Positions 53,619 to 62,909 are shown, counted from the first letter of the stretch. The stretch is DNA of 64,000 nucleotides from Parabacteroides timonensis (GCF_900128505.1 NZ_LT669941.1:2229441-2293440); one strand, 5' to 3'. Numbers and translations are program-made. The notes: generated from the sequence alone by a model not told the origin.

Positions 53619-54095
53619 TTATAAATAAAAAGTTCTTATTGCATACTCTTTCAAATGCCACCAGGCAAATTGTATATTTCCACTAAATATCCAATACCAG
53701 ACCAATAAAGGGTTTGCATTCGGATGGTTCTTTTCGGGGCAAATATCTATTAATTTCCAGTCCGAAGTGTTACCGGATAATAAATAAACATACCCATTTC
53801 TTAATAAGACTTCTAAACTACCTTGAAATTCAAGAATATGAATGACATCTGAAAAATATATGATATTTTTGCGGGAAGAAGTCTCCTGCAGGTTCGGGGT
53901 TATAGAATCGGAATAAAGAACCAGCCGGGAAGTCTCCGGCAAGATCAATGCAGTATCTGTGAAGTGTATCTGATGTATTGCTGCATAGGTCTGAACCTGC
54001 CAGCAAATTTCAAAAGGGCTAATCGGCTCCAGCTGTTTCAAAAAGTAAAGGGTTAATTTATCTTTGAGATCTTTTTTCAGAAACATACCATACAT
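53619..54095 (-). CDS. Hypothetical protein, possibly leaderless message
   Basis: A 158-aa protein with no signal peptide or membrane helix and no family that I recognise. It has a basic start (MFLKKDLKDKLTLYFLKQLEP) and a mixed alpha/beta, aromatic-rich body (FEICWQVQTYAAI, LLVWYWIFSGNIQFAWWHL). A perfect -7 box TAGCTTTG (54100-54107, minus) would start transcription at about 54096, one base before the first ATG; the Met at residue 4 gives a 10-nt leader. The structured RNA lies just upstream on the same strand. Confidence 0.55.
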   Translation of the reverse strand: MYGMFLKKDLKDKLTLYFLKQLEPISPFEICWQVQTYAAIHQIHFTDTALILPETSRLVLYSDSITPNLQETSSRKNIIYFSDVIHILEFQGSLEVLLRNGYVYLLSGNTSDWKLIDICPEKNHPNANPLLVWYWIFSGNIQFAWWHLKEYAIRTFYL

Positions 54096-54142
54096 GATTC
54101 AAAGCTAACAAACTATCCATCAATTCCCCGACTGGATAAAAC

Positions 54143-54414
54143 AAAAAAAGAAGCGTGGAAACTGTTTATATATAGACATTGAGGCTCTCGACAGGCCCCC
54201 CAACAATATATATAACAGTACCACGCTCTTATCCATATACACGAATCAATTTTAAACAATCCTATATTGTGCATAGATAGACAAGAACATCTGCATTTAC
54301 TGCCTATTATTTGTTGGGAATGAAATTGTCGAGATTTCAATGCCAAATAATATTTAAAACGCTTATGTCCAATAAAAAGTGATGCGCATTGCAACTCCTT
54401 GCATTTCATGCGCG
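54143..54414 (-). ncRNA. Candidate structured non-coding RNA, ~272 nt, three hairpins with a possible kissing loop
   Basis: The minus-strand transcript would begin at ~54414 and end in a T-tract. H1 (54384-54413) has stem GCGCAT/ATGCGC, a GAAA bulge, stem TGCAA/TTGCA and loop GGAG. H2 (54305-54352) pairs TATTATTTG with CAAATAATA and TGAAAT with ATTTCA around the loop CTCGACA (54333-54327). H3 (54153-54226) pairs GCGTGG with CCACGC and has ACTGTT/AACAGT plus TATATA arms, an apical GC stem and loop TGTCGAG (54193-54187). T7 follows (54149-54143). The H2 and H3 loops are perfectly complementary over 7 nt. A full promoter precedes it. It does not look like 6S, tmRNA, SRP or RNase P RNA. A 98-aa frame across it is judged spurious. 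Confidence 0.7.
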
Positions 54415-54417
54415 GGA

Positions 54418-54447
54418 CAAAGATAAGCAGAAGATTTAAATAATCAA
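54418..54447 (-). promoter_or_regulatory. Promoter of the structured RNA
   Basis: On the minus strand TTG (54445-54447) is followed after 19 bp by TATCTTTG (54418-54425), a perfect -7 box. If the last G is -4, transcription starts at 54414, the base before hairpin H1. The stretch 54448-54522 holds the upstream region of the divergent lipoprotein gene. Confidence 0.7.
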
Positions 54448-54522
54448 TAGCTATCTATTCGGTAATTTGGAGATAAACATGTACATTTGCAATTTAAAGT
54501 ATAAAATTAAATCTGTATCACA

Positions 54523-55371
54523 ATGAAGACGCAATTATGCCAGAAATTGGTGGCTCTATTTCTTATAAGTATTTTTGTCAGTGGTTGTAATATCGGGACA
54601 AAAAAGACAGCGGATAATGATATAAAGTTCGACTCGATCAGTGTGGATAAAACCTATCACCTGCTTGAAAATCCGGAGAACCCGAATTGTAACCTTCAAA
54701 TAAATTTCACCTATCCTGCCAAATACGACGATAAAGAGATCTTGAAAAAGATACAGCAGCAATTTGTGTCTGCATTCTTCGGGGACAGTTACGAAAAGTT
54801 ATCTCCGGAAGAAGCAGTTGCCAAGTACACGGAGGATTATCTGAATAATTATAAAGACTTGGAAAACGAATATAAAGAAGAAGTAGCAAAAGCCGACGAA
54901 ACGCCGGTCGGAGCCTGGTTCTCTTATTACGAAATGTCTGCCAACGATATCGCCTATAACCAGAACGATATCCTCAGTTACTCGGTCTACACTGATAATT
55001 ATACCGGAGGGGCGCATGGTTCCCATGCAAGCGCCAACCATGTCATCAACATGAAAACGGGTACTCCGATTACGGAATCCGATATTTTTATCGAAGATTT
55101 CCAGGACGACCTGGCTCAGATTCTTGTAGACCGGATCGCCAAACAGAACAGCGTAGAGAACGCTAAAGACCTGGAAAGCATCGGCTTCTTCAGCATCGAC
55201 GAGATTTTCCCAAACAATAACTTCCTGGTCGACGGAAATGGGATTACCTATACATTTAATGAATATGAGATCGCAGCCTATGTAGTCGGTGCAACGAATG
55301 TACATCTTCCGTATGAAGAAATACAATACCTGCTCAAAAAAGATAGTCCGATCGCTCATCTGGCATTTTAA
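54523..55371 (+). CDS. DUF3298/RsiV-like lipoprotein
   Basis: A 282-aa envelope lipoprotein with signal and lipobox (LISIFVSGCNIG, Cys ~22). Residues ~45-160 resemble the DUF4163-type domain. Residues ~165-270 match the DUF3298 pattern found in RsiV and related proteins: YTGGAHGSHASANHVINMKTG, then TESDIF, with a C-terminal FNEYEIAAYVVGATNVHLPYEEI. Function is unknown in Bacteroidetes; in RsiV the domain binds lysozyme. It precedes rsmG by 9 bp, so it likely heads the operon rsmG-MBL-gcvP. Confidence 0.85.
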   Translation: MKTQLCQKLVALFLISIFVSGCNIGTKKTADNDIKFDSISVDKTYHLLENPENPNCNLQINFTYPAKYDDKEILKKIQQQFVSAFFGDSYEKLSPEEAVAKYTEDYLNNYKDLENEYKEEVAKADETPVGAWFSYYEMSANDIAYNQNDILSYSVYTDNYTGGAHGSHASANHVINMKTGTPITESDIFIEDFQDDLAQILVDRIAKQNSVENAKDLESIGFFSIDEIFPNNNFLVDGNGITYTFNEYEIAAYVVGATNVHLPYEEIQYLLKKDSPIAHLAF

Positions 55372-55380
55372 AAACAATCT

Positions 55381-56001
55381 ATGGAACTTATAAAAACTTA
55401 TTTTCTGGAGCTAAGTGAAAAGCAACTGACACAGTACGAAGCTCTGTATGATTTATATACTGATTGGAATTCAAAGATCAACGTCATATCCCGTAAAGAT
55501 ATAGAGAATCTGTATCCGCATCATGTGCTCCATTCACTGGGGTTAACTAAAATGATGAAGTTCAAAAACGGCTCTACCGTAATGGATATAGGTACAGGAG
55601 GCGGATTTCCGGGAATTCCCCTGGCAATCTTCTTTCCGGAAGTGCAGTTCCACCTGGTCGACAGCATTGGAAAAAAGATCAAGGTCGGACAGGCAGTAGC
55701 GGAAGCTATCGGTCTGAAAAACGTAACTTTCCGTCATTGCCGTGCCGAAGAAGAAAAACAACAATTCGACTTTGTTGTCAGCCGGGCCGTTATGCCATTA
55801 GGCGATCTGATCAAAATTTCCCGTAAAAACATCAAAAAGGAACAGCAGAACGCACTTCCCAACGGACTGATCTGCCTGAAAGGAGGCGAACTCCAACATG
55901 AGATACATGCTTACCAGAAACAAGCGATCGTTATCGAACTGGGGGAGCATTTCAAAGAAGAATTTTTCCAAACTAAAAAAGTAGTATACGTACCGCTATG
56001 A
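55381..56001 (+). CDS. rsmG: 16S rRNA (guanine-527-N7)-methyltransferase
   Basis: A 206-aa Rossmann methyltransferase (GidB) that modifies G527 in the 530 loop of 16S rRNA using S-adenosylmethionine. The SAM site is VMDIGTGGGFPGIPLAI (~63-79) followed by acidic VDSIGKK. The family residues HHVLHSLG (~42-49) and FVVSRAV (~128-134) are present. It overlaps the next gene by 4 bp (ATGA). Confidence 0.96.
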   Translation: MELIKTYFLELSEKQLTQYEALYDLYTDWNSKINVISRKDIENLYPHHVLHSLGLTKMMKFKNGSTVMDIGTGGGFPGIPLAIFFPEVQFHLVDSIGKKIKVGQAVAEAIGLKNVTFRHCRAEEEKQQFDFVVSRAVMPLGDLIKISRKNIKKEQQNALPNGLICLKGGELQHEIHAYQKQAIVIELGEHFKEEFFQTKKVVYVPL

Positions 56002-56636
56002 TTACAATACAAGCATTTCAATTTAATTACTTTCAGGAAAACACCTTCGTATTGTATGACGATACGAAAGAAGCAGTCATTATCGACTGTGGTTGCTGCC
56101 GTAAGGAAGAAGAAAAAGCACTGAGTGACTTTATCTCTGAAAATAAGCTGATAGTAAAGCATTTACTTTGCACTCATCTTCATCTGGATCATGTTTTCGG
56201 CAATCCGTTTGTGTATAAGACGTATGGCCTGAAACCGGAGGCAAACAAGGCGGATGTTGAACAGCTTCCTGCTCCTGAAGAACAAGCGAGACTATTCGGC
56301 GTTCCCGGTAAAATGGAAAATATTCCGGTTGGGAAATACCTGGCAGGTAATGAAGTGGTCAAATTCGGGCATTCCGAATTGGTGGTACTGACTGTTCCCG
56401 GACATTCACCCGGCAGTGTAGCGTTCTATAATAAAAAAAACGGCTTTGTCATTGTGGGCGATGCCTTGTTTGCAAACAGTATCGGACGTACAGACCTGTG
56501 GGGCGGAAACCAGGAAGTCCTGATAGCCGCAATTAACGATAAGCTGTTATCTCTTCCGGACGAAACAGTCGTTTATCCCGGTCACGGTCCGGAAACAACA
56601 ATCATCGACGAAAAATTAAACAATCCTTATTTATAA
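55998..56636 (+). CDS. MBL-fold metallo-hydrolase (YcbL/glyoxalase II-like)
   Basis: A 212-aa metallo-beta-lactamase-fold hydrolase. The metal motif is H60-L-H62-L-D64-H65 (CTHLHLDHVFG), with further ligands in VPGHSPGSV and IVGDALFANSIGRTDL and a final VYPGHGPET. The layout is that of type II glyoxalase-like hydrolases, which cleave thioesters such as S-lactoylglutathione. Without glutathione in most Bacteroidetes the true substrate is open. It is translationally coupled to rsmG and precedes gcvP by 14 bp. Confidence 0.9.
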   Translation: MITIQAFQFNYFQENTFVLYDDTKEAVIIDCGCCRKEEEKALSDFISENKLIVKHLLCTHLHLDHVFGNPFVYKTYGLKPEANKADVEQLPAPEEQARLFGVPGKMENIPVGKYLAGNEVVKFGHSELVVLTVPGHSPGSVAFYNKKNGFVIVGDALFANSIGRTDLWGGNQEVLIAAINDKLLSLPDETVVYPGHGPETTIIDEKLNNPYL

Positions 56637-56650
56637 ACACATTAAATACT

Positions 56651-59503
56651 ATGGACACAAATAAATTTGTAAACCGTCATGTCGGCATTGCAAAGGAAGA
56701 TATTCCGGCTATGCTTGAAGCTATCGGTGTTAAATCGGTTGACGAACTGATTGACCAGACCATTCCGGCCAATATCCGTCTGAAAGAACCTCTGAATCTT
56801 CCGGAACCGATGACGGAACGGGAATATGCTGAACATATCTCTGAACTGGCATCCAAGAACGAAGTATTTACATCCTATATCGGCATGGGCTGGTACGATA
56901 CCATCTGTCCTGCCCCTATTCAGCGGAACGTATTCGAAAATCCTGCATGGTATACTTCCTATACACCGTACCAGGCAGAAGTATCTCAGGGACGTCTGGA
57001 AGCTTTGCTTAATTTCCAGACAGTGATCAGCGAACTGACAGCATTGCCGCTTACCAACTGTTCCCTGCTGGATGAAGCAACTGCTGCAGCCGAAGCTGCT
57101 ACCATGTTCTACGGTAGCCGAAGCCGTGCACAGGCTAAAGCCGGAGCCAATACATTATTTGTAGATGAGAATGTATTCGCCTCTACACTTGCAGTTATCA
57201 ATACCCGTATGATCCCGCAAGGCATCAAGGTGGTAACAGGTGACTACAAGACATTCGAATTCACTCCTGATGTATTCGGTGCAATCGTTCAATATCCGAA
57301 TGCGAGCGGTTCGATTGAAGATTATAAAGAATTTGTAGCCAAAGCTAACGCTAACGAAACCCGTGTAGCTGTAGCAGCCGACCTGATGAGCCTGGTATTA
57401 TTGACTCCTCCGGGAGAATGGGGAGCAGATGTCGTATTCGGTAGTAGCCAGCGTTTTGGTATCCCGATGTTCTACGGTGGTCCGTCTGCTGCATTCTTTG
57501 CAACAAAAGACGAATATAAACGTGCTATTCCGGGACGTATCATCGGTATTTCGAAAGATGCTTACGGACATCCGGCTTATCGCCTGGCTTTGCAGACTCG
57601 CGAACAACACATCAAACGTGAAAAAGCGACATCTAATATCTGTACCGCACAGGCTCTACTTGCTACAATGGCCGGATTCTACGCCGTTTATCACGGTGCA
57701 GATGGACTGCGCGATATCGCCGGACGCATCCATGCATCTGCTGGTTTCCTGGCAGCTGAACTTGAAAAGCTGGGTTACAGACAACTGAATAAGGATTATT
57801 TCGATACGTTGAAGATCGAATTACCGGCTCATGTTTCTGTGAACGTTCTTCGCGAAATCGCATTGGAATGTAAAGTAAACCTTCGTTACTTCGAAGCCGG
57901 ACAAGTAGGTATTAGTATCGACGAAACAACACAACCGACTGATATAGGTGTATTATTATACATCTTTGCCGGAGCTGCCGGAAAAGATTATATGTTGGAA
58001 GAAGCGATTCCGGAAAAGACTTATTTCGATAAGAAATTTGCCCGTACGTCCGACTTCTTGCAGGAAGATGTATTCAAGAAATATCATACGGAAACAGAGT
58101 TGATGCGTTACATTACCCGCCTAGGACGTAAAGACGTATCACTGGCACAGTCTATGATCTCCCTGGGTTCATGTACAATGAAGCTGAATTCAGCATCAAG
58201 TATGTTGCCACTGGGCCGTCCCGAATTCCAGAATATTCACCCGTATGCTCCGGAAGAACAAGTGGAAGGCTACAAAGAGTTGATTGAAAATCTTTCTAAC
58301 TATCTGACAGAGATCACCGGATTTAAGGGAGCTACCCTGCAACCGAACTCAGGTGCTGCCGGCGAATATACCGGTCTGCGTGTAATCCGTGCTTATCTGG
58401 AAAGTATCGGACAAGGACATAGAAACATCGTCCTCCTTCCGGCTTCCGCACACGGTACGAATCCGGCCAGTGCAATCCAGTGTGGCTATACAACCGTTAC
58501 TGTTAAATGCGACGAAAACGGAAATATAGATCTGGAAGACTTCCGTGCCAAAGCAGAAGAAAATAAGGAGAACCTGGCAGCAACCATGATCACTTATCCT
58601 TCCACACACGGTATCTTCGAAGTCGATATCAAAGAAATGTGTGATATCATCCATGCATGTGGTGCACAGGTGTATATGGACGGTGCCAATATGAATGCAC
58701 AGGTAGGACTGACCAATCCGGGTACGATCGGTGCCGACGTTTGTCACCTGAACCTGCACAAAACATTTGCTATTCCTCACGGTGGCGGTGGCCCTGGTGT
58801 CGGCCCGATCTGCGTAGCGGAACATCTGGTTCCGTTCCTGCCGTCTCATCCGATATTATGGGGTTGCGATCAGAATACAGTATCTTCCGCACCTTACGGT
58901 AGCGCAGGTGTTCTTCCTATCACATACGCTTATATCCGCATGTTGGGAACAGAAGGGCTGGAAACAGTAACTAAAACTGCTATCCTGAACGCAAACTATC
59001 TAGCTTCTAAATTCAAAGACACTTACGGAATCGTTTATACAGGAGCCACAGGACGTGTCGGCCACGAATTGATCCTCGAATGCCGCGGTGTAAAAGAAGC
59101 ATCCGGCATCGATGAAGGCGATATTGCCAAACGACTGATGGACTTCGGCTATCACGCTCCTACACTGTCGTTCCCCGTACACGGTACGCTGATGGTTGAA
59201 CCGACCGAAAGTGAAAGCAAGGCCGAACTCGACCGCTTCGCCGAAGTTATGGATTGCATCTGGAAAGAGATTAAAGAAGTAGAAGAAGGAAAAGCTTCCA
59301 AAGAAGATAATGTGCTCAAAAATGCTCCGCATCCTGAATACGAAGTAACAGCCGATGAATGGAAGCATGAATACCCTCGTAGCAAAGCAGCTTTCCCTCT
59401 GGAATGGTTGCATGACAGTAAATTCTGGATCAATGTGGCACGCGTAGACAACGCTTATGGCGACCGTAACCTGATCCCGACTCTCTGTGCTTGTGAAATT
59501 TAA
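56651..59503 (+). CDS. gcvP: Glycine dehydrogenase (decarboxylating), P protein
   Basis: A 950-aa pyridoxal-phosphate enzyme of the glycine cleavage system that decarboxylates glycine and loads the aminomethyl group on GcvH. The N- and C-terminal halves each have a PLP-transferase fold. The PLP lysine is K704 in NLHKTFAIPHGGGGPG. The first half has FVNRHVGI and SYIGMGWYDT. Full length with no frameshift. gcvT and gcvH are not nearby, which is common in Bacteroidales. Confidence 0.98.
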   Translation: MDTNKFVNRHVGIAKEDIPAMLEAIGVKSVDELIDQTIPANIRLKEPLNLPEPMTEREYAEHISELASKNEVFTSYIGMGWYDTICPAPIQRNVFENPAWYTSYTPYQAEVSQGRLEALLNFQTVISELTALPLTNCSLLDEATAAAEAATMFYGSRSRAQAKAGANTLFVDENVFASTLAVINTRMIPQGIKVVTGDYKTFEFTPDVFGAIVQYPNASGSIEDYKEFVAKANANETRVAVAADLMSLVLLTPPGEWGADVVFGSSQRFGIPMFYGGPSAAFFATKDEYKRAIPGRIIGISKDAYGHPAYRLALQTREQHIKREKATSNICTAQALLATMAGFYAVYHGADGLRDIAGRIHASAGFLAAELEKLGYRQLNKDYFDTLKIELPAHVSVNVLREIALECKVNLRYFEAGQVGISIDETTQPTDIGVLLYIFAGAAGKDYMLEEAIPEKTYFDKKFARTSDFLQEDVFKKYHTETELMRYITRLGRKDVSLAQSMISLGSCTMKLNSASSMLPLGRPEFQNIHPYAPEEQVEGYKELIENLSNYLTEITGFKGATLQPNSGAAGEYTGLRVIRAYLESIGQGHRNIVLLPASAHGTNPASAIQCGYTTVTVKCDENGNIDLEDFRAKAEENKENLAATMITYPSTHGIFEVDIKEMCDIIHACGAQVYMDGANMNAQVGLTNPGTIGADVCHLNLHKTFAIPHGGGGPGVGPICVAEHLVPFLPSHPILWGCDQNTVSSAPYGSAGVLPITYAYIRMLGTEGLETVTKTAILNANYLASKFKDTYGIVYTGATGRVGHELILECRGVKEASGIDEGDIAKRLMDFGYHAPTLSFPVHGTLMVEPTESESKAELDRFAEVMDCIWKEIKEVEEGKASKEDNVLKNAPHPEYEVTADEWKHEYPRSKAAFPLEWLHDSKFWINVARVDNAYGDRNLIPTLCACEI

Positions 59504-59522
59504 AAACAACAAACAAATCTGA

Positions 59523-60635
59523 ATGAAGAAAGTATTTATCGCTTTGGCAGCCGTTGCATTGTTTGCAACGGCTTGCACCAAAGCTCCTGAAACAAAGATC
59601 AAAGCGTACGGCTGGCAAGGTGAAGGCGGCAAAACTACCGAAGAAACTTTACAGGCCGATTTCAGCAAGTGGAAATCTCACGGTCTGGACGGTGTCTGCT
59701 ATAATGCCGGTTTCAACGTAGAAAAACAGGCACGTGCCGCTAAAGTGGCTCATGCCAACGGGCTGGAATATCATGCATGGATACCCACGATGCTGAAAGG
59801 CGATGCCGATTCTAGCTGGTATGCCGTTAACCGTAACGGAGAATCGGCCTACAACGTACAGGCTTATGTCTCCTACTACAAATTCATGTGTCCGAACAAT
59901 GAAAATGTAATTAACTTCCTGACTGGCGAATATGAAAAGATTGCCGCTATTCCCGATGTTGATTATGTTCATTTCGACTACATCCGCTATGTCGATGTCA
60001 TCCTGGCAAAAGGCTTATGGGAAAAGTACGGACTGGTAATGAACGAAGAGTATCCGACTGCTGACTATTGTTATTGCGACAAATGCATTGCCGATTTCAA
60101 AGCAGCAACAGGTATCGATATCAAAACAGTGGAAGACCCGTCTAAGTGTAAGGAATGGGCACAGTTCCGTTGCGACGTGATCACTCACCTAGTCAATCAC
60201 ATTGCCGATGCAGTCCATGCCAAAGGTAAAAAGGTCAGCGCTGCTGTATTCCCCGGCCCCGATTCCCATGCTAAATGGATGGTTCGCCAGGAATGGGACG
60301 AATGGAATATAGATGCCGTCTTCCCTATGAACTACAATGATTTCTATTTGGAAGATGCTGCCTGGGTTGGCAAGATCACCAAAGAAGAGGTAGATGCGGT
60401 AAATAATAAATTCCCGGTTTATAGTGGCCTTTTCATCTGCCACGACTGGCAGAACAAAGCCAATATCAAAGATCCGGAAGGACACGGACTGATCCCTTCT
60501 GAAATAGAAGAAGCAGTACGCGGAGCCATGGAAAGCGGAGCGGCAGGCGTTTGCCTTTTCACCCCGCAGGGAATGACGGACGAACACTGGAAGGCGTTCG
60601 ACAAAGCCATTCATCAGACATATACGAAGAAATAA
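59523..60635 (+). CDS. Lipoprotein with glycoside-hydrolase-like TIM barrel
   Basis: A 370-aa exported lipoprotein (VALFATACTKA, Cys ~18). The mature part resembles the 'hypothetical glycosyl hydrolase' TIM-barrel families (GHL10/DUF4985 type). Landmarks are AYGWQGEGGKT, LEYHAWIPTM, the barrel strand YVHFDYIRYVD with Asp/Arg, YCYCDKCIADF, VSAAVFPGPD and AVFPMNYNDFY. Acidic residues at strand ends fit a glycosidase but no family or substrate can be named. It follows gcvP by 19 bp and may be on its message; a terminator follows. Confidence 0.7.
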   Translation: MKKVFIALAAVALFATACTKAPETKIKAYGWQGEGGKTTEETLQADFSKWKSHGLDGVCYNAGFNVEKQARAAKVAHANGLEYHAWIPTMLKGDADSSWYAVNRNGESAYNVQAYVSYYKFMCPNNENVINFLTGEYEKIAAIPDVDYVHFDYIRYVDVILAKGLWEKYGLVMNEEYPTADYCYCDKCIADFKAATGIDIKTVEDPSKCKEWAQFRCDVITHLVNHIADAVHAKGKKVSAAVFPGPDSHAKWMVRQEWDEWNIDAVFPMNYNDFYLEDAAWVGKITKEEVDAVNNKFPVYSGLFICHDWQNKANIKDPEGHGLIPSEIEEAVRGAMESGAAGVCLFTPQGMTDEHWKAFDKAIHQTYTKK

Positions 60636-60657
60636 ATAACTTATACAGTATGTAAAC

Positions 60658-60710
60658 AACGCAGGTATACGCAGCTCTAATTTTCTCATCTGCTTATACC
60701 TGCGTTTTAC
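60658..60710 (+). terminator. Terminator after the glycosidase-like gene
   Basis: AACGCAGGTATA-C-GCAG (60658-60674) pairs with CTGC-T-TATACCTGCGTT (60690-60706). The closing TTTT follows. Confidence 0.8.
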
Positions 60711-60747
60711 ATTTCTATTCTAAATTCTATAAACAAACAACTATCAT

Positions 60748-62136
60748 ATGAACACGACAGCAAAGAAAGAGAAAATCAAATTTAGTAAAGCGTTTTGGGT
60801 TGCCAACACCGTCGAACTTTTTGAACGTGCAGCCTACTATGGCGTATTTATCGTAATAACACTCTACCTCAGCCGTATTCTTGGATTTAACGATATCCAG
60901 GCGGCAACTATCGCCGGAACATTCTCCGCATTTCTTTATTTTCTTCCGACTTTTGCCGGAGCATTAGCCGATAAGATCGGCTTCCGTAATTCCATGCTGC
61001 TGGCATTTTCCTTACTGACCATCGGTTATGCCGGATTAGGACTCTACCCTACCTGGCTTCAGTCAGCCGGACTGGTCGAATACGGGACAACGACGACATT
61101 TACCGGATTGCTTGAAAGTAATCTTCGTTATGGGATTATCCCGGTCATGATACTGATCGTTATCGGAGGTTCATTCATCAAAAGTGTGATTTCCGGAACT
61201 GTAGCCAAAGAAACAACTCCCGAGACCCGTGCCAAAGGTTTCTCCATATTCTATGCAATGGTAAATATCGGAGCTTTCTCCGGCAAAACCATCGTAAAAC
61301 CATTGCGCGAAGCCTTAGGAAACGAAGGATTGATCACTCTCAACTATTTCTCCGCTTCAATGACCTTCCTGGCTCTGATAGCGATCTGGTTCTTCTATAA
61401 GAGCAGCCAGCATTCAGGAGAAGGAAAGACGTTCGGACAGATATGGAAGGCATTGATCAAAGTTTGCACAAACGGTCGCCTGATCATACTGATCTTTATT
61501 ATTTCCGGATTCTGGATGGTTCAACATCAATTATATGCCACAATGCCTAAATACGTTTTGCGTCTGGCCGGTGAAGGAGCATCCCCTTCCTGGTATGCCA
61601 ACGTTAACCCGCTGGTTGTTGTATTAACAGTTAATCTGGTCACTCAATTAATGCGTAAGAAAACAGCACTTACCTCTATGACATTCGGTATGTTTATCAT
61701 GCCTGTATCCGCTCTTTGCATGGCTTCCGGAAATATGCTCGACGGAAGCACCACAATTCTGGGTATGCACCCGGTCGCCTTTATGATGGTAGTCGGCATC
61801 GTCTTCCAGGGATTGGCAGAGACATTTATATCTCCACGTTTCCTCGAGTATTTTTCTTTGCAGGCTCCCAAAGGAGAAGAAGGGTTGTATCTTGGTTTCA
61901 GCCATCTTCACTCATTCCTGTCATCCATTCTCGGATTTGGCCTTTCCGGTTTCCTGCTTAGTAAATATTGCCCGGAACCTACACTTTTTGCCACACATGA
62001 AGAATGGGTAGCCGCCAGTGCCAATGCTCATTACATCTGGTATTACTTTGGAGCAATCGCTCTGGTTTCTGCTTTTGCCCTGATTATCTACGGTCAGGTT
62101 GTAAAGCGACTGGATGTTTCTCGTAGTCTGAAATAA
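60748..62136 (+). CDS. MFS transporter, POT/PTR-like
   Basis: A 462-aa inner-membrane transporter with about twelve helices. The N-terminal motif FWVANTVELFERAAYYGVF resembles the ExxER(F/A)xYY signature of proton-dependent oligopeptide transporters. GALADKIGFRNSMLLAF is the MFS motif A loop, and GGSFIKSVISGTVAKET lies in the next helix pair. The substrate cannot be told; peptides are one option. It has a terminator on each side and seems monocistronic. Confidence 0.85.
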   Translation: MNTTAKKEKIKFSKAFWVANTVELFERAAYYGVFIVITLYLSRILGFNDIQAATIAGTFSAFLYFLPTFAGALADKIGFRNSMLLAFSLLTIGYAGLGLYPTWLQSAGLVEYGTTTTFTGLLESNLRYGIIPVMILIVIGGSFIKSVISGTVAKETTPETRAKGFSIFYAMVNIGAFSGKTIVKPLREALGNEGLITLNYFSASMTFLALIAIWFFYKSSQHSGEGKTFGQIWKALIKVCTNGRLIILIFIISGFWMVQHQLYATMPKYVLRLAGEGASPSWYANVNPLVVVLTVNLVTQLMRKKTALTSMTFGMFIMPVSALCMASGNMLDGSTTILGMHPVAFMMVVGIVFQGLAETFISPRFLEYFSLQAPKGEEGLYLGFSHLHSFLSSILGFGLSGFLLSKYCPEPTLFATHEEWVAASANAHYIWYYFGAIALVSAFALIIYGQVVKRLDVSRSLK

Positions 62137-62142
62137 ATACAA

Positions 62143-62192
62143 AAGTGGCTGAAAACAGAAATAGTATTTTCCTACTCTTTTTTCAGCCACTT
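62143..62192 (+). terminator. Terminator after the MFS gene
   Basis: AAGTGGCTGAAAA (62143-62155) pairs with TTTTCAGCCACTT (ending 62192), with a T-rich loop side. Confidence 0.75.
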
Positions 62193-62297
62193 ACATTACT
62201 ATTATATAACTACTATTTATTCCCGACACTCAAAACCACATCACACATTCAGATTGATTTACATGCTCCATACAATATATCTACAGAAAAAACAAAC

Positions 62298-62909
62298 ATA
62301 GTTCTTGTAGAACTCAGTACCTTTATAAAAACGATTCAGCACCTGTATTAATAACGAAACTTCACAGGAATTCCTTAAACTAATTTTAGTGATACTAAAA
62401 ATGAATATTCCGTTTTCAACAGATTAAATTGAATAGGTTATTTAGCGAGAAACTTTGAAAGCTATACCTATTTGAAAGGTAGGGATAATAAGATTGATTT
62501 CTTTTCATAGACACATTTTTTAATTAATAATACCAGTTCTCTGTAGATGGTGTGCAATATATGAAAATATTTTTAAAAATATACCCATTTCGATGAAAAT
62601 AAAATTATTTTAAATAATAAATATTGATCCTAAAATGAGTTTATGTATTTTATACTGAAAACGAAAGAATAAAATGAAAATACAGTCTTTTAGGTTGCTT
62701 ATTTATAAAATAAAACACCAGCAAATACAACAAAACCTTTACTAATCAATAGAATAAAATCAATTAGAACAAAGCAAAGCTACTTGCTTTCTACTTACCA
62801 GATTATTAAACCATGTTCTAATCTGCAATATTTCTTTCAAAACAACAGGAAACACAGACAGATACAAACAAATACACAAACCTTGAACACCAAGTTCTAC
62901 AAGAACTAT
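62298..62909. repeat. Putative invertible segment (inverton) ahead of susC, bounded by 17-bp inverted repeats
   Basis: ATAGTTCTTGTAGAACT (62298-62314) recurs in perfect inverted form as AGTTCTACAAGAACTAT (62893-62909). Each contains AGTTC-N5-GAACT, a form I recall for site-specific inversion of SusC/SusD promoters in Bacteroides fragilis. The right repeat ends 75 bp before the susC ATG. The 578 bp between are AT-rich and have no gene. I could not find a clear TAnnTTTG box facing susC in either orientation. No recombinase gene is in the window. The rest of 62193-62984 has nothing else recognisable. Confidence 0.65.

Noticed and set aside
54113..54409. 98-aa minus-strand frame over the structured RNA
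   Set aside because: The frame reads through all three hairpins and the T-tract, its ATG is within a few bases of the predicted start, and the peptide is rich in Cys, His and Arg without any protein-like pattern.
54143..54414. 6S RNA (Bacteroidales-type) identity for the structured RNA
   Set aside because: 6S RNA is one long rod with a central bubble and paired ends; here there are three separate hairpins and the ends do not pair. A covariance search could still overturn this.
62521..62560. Third inversion site at AGTTCTCTGTAGATGG inside the putative inverton
   Set aside because: Only one half-site matches and the palindrome is broken, so it is not counted as a recombination site.
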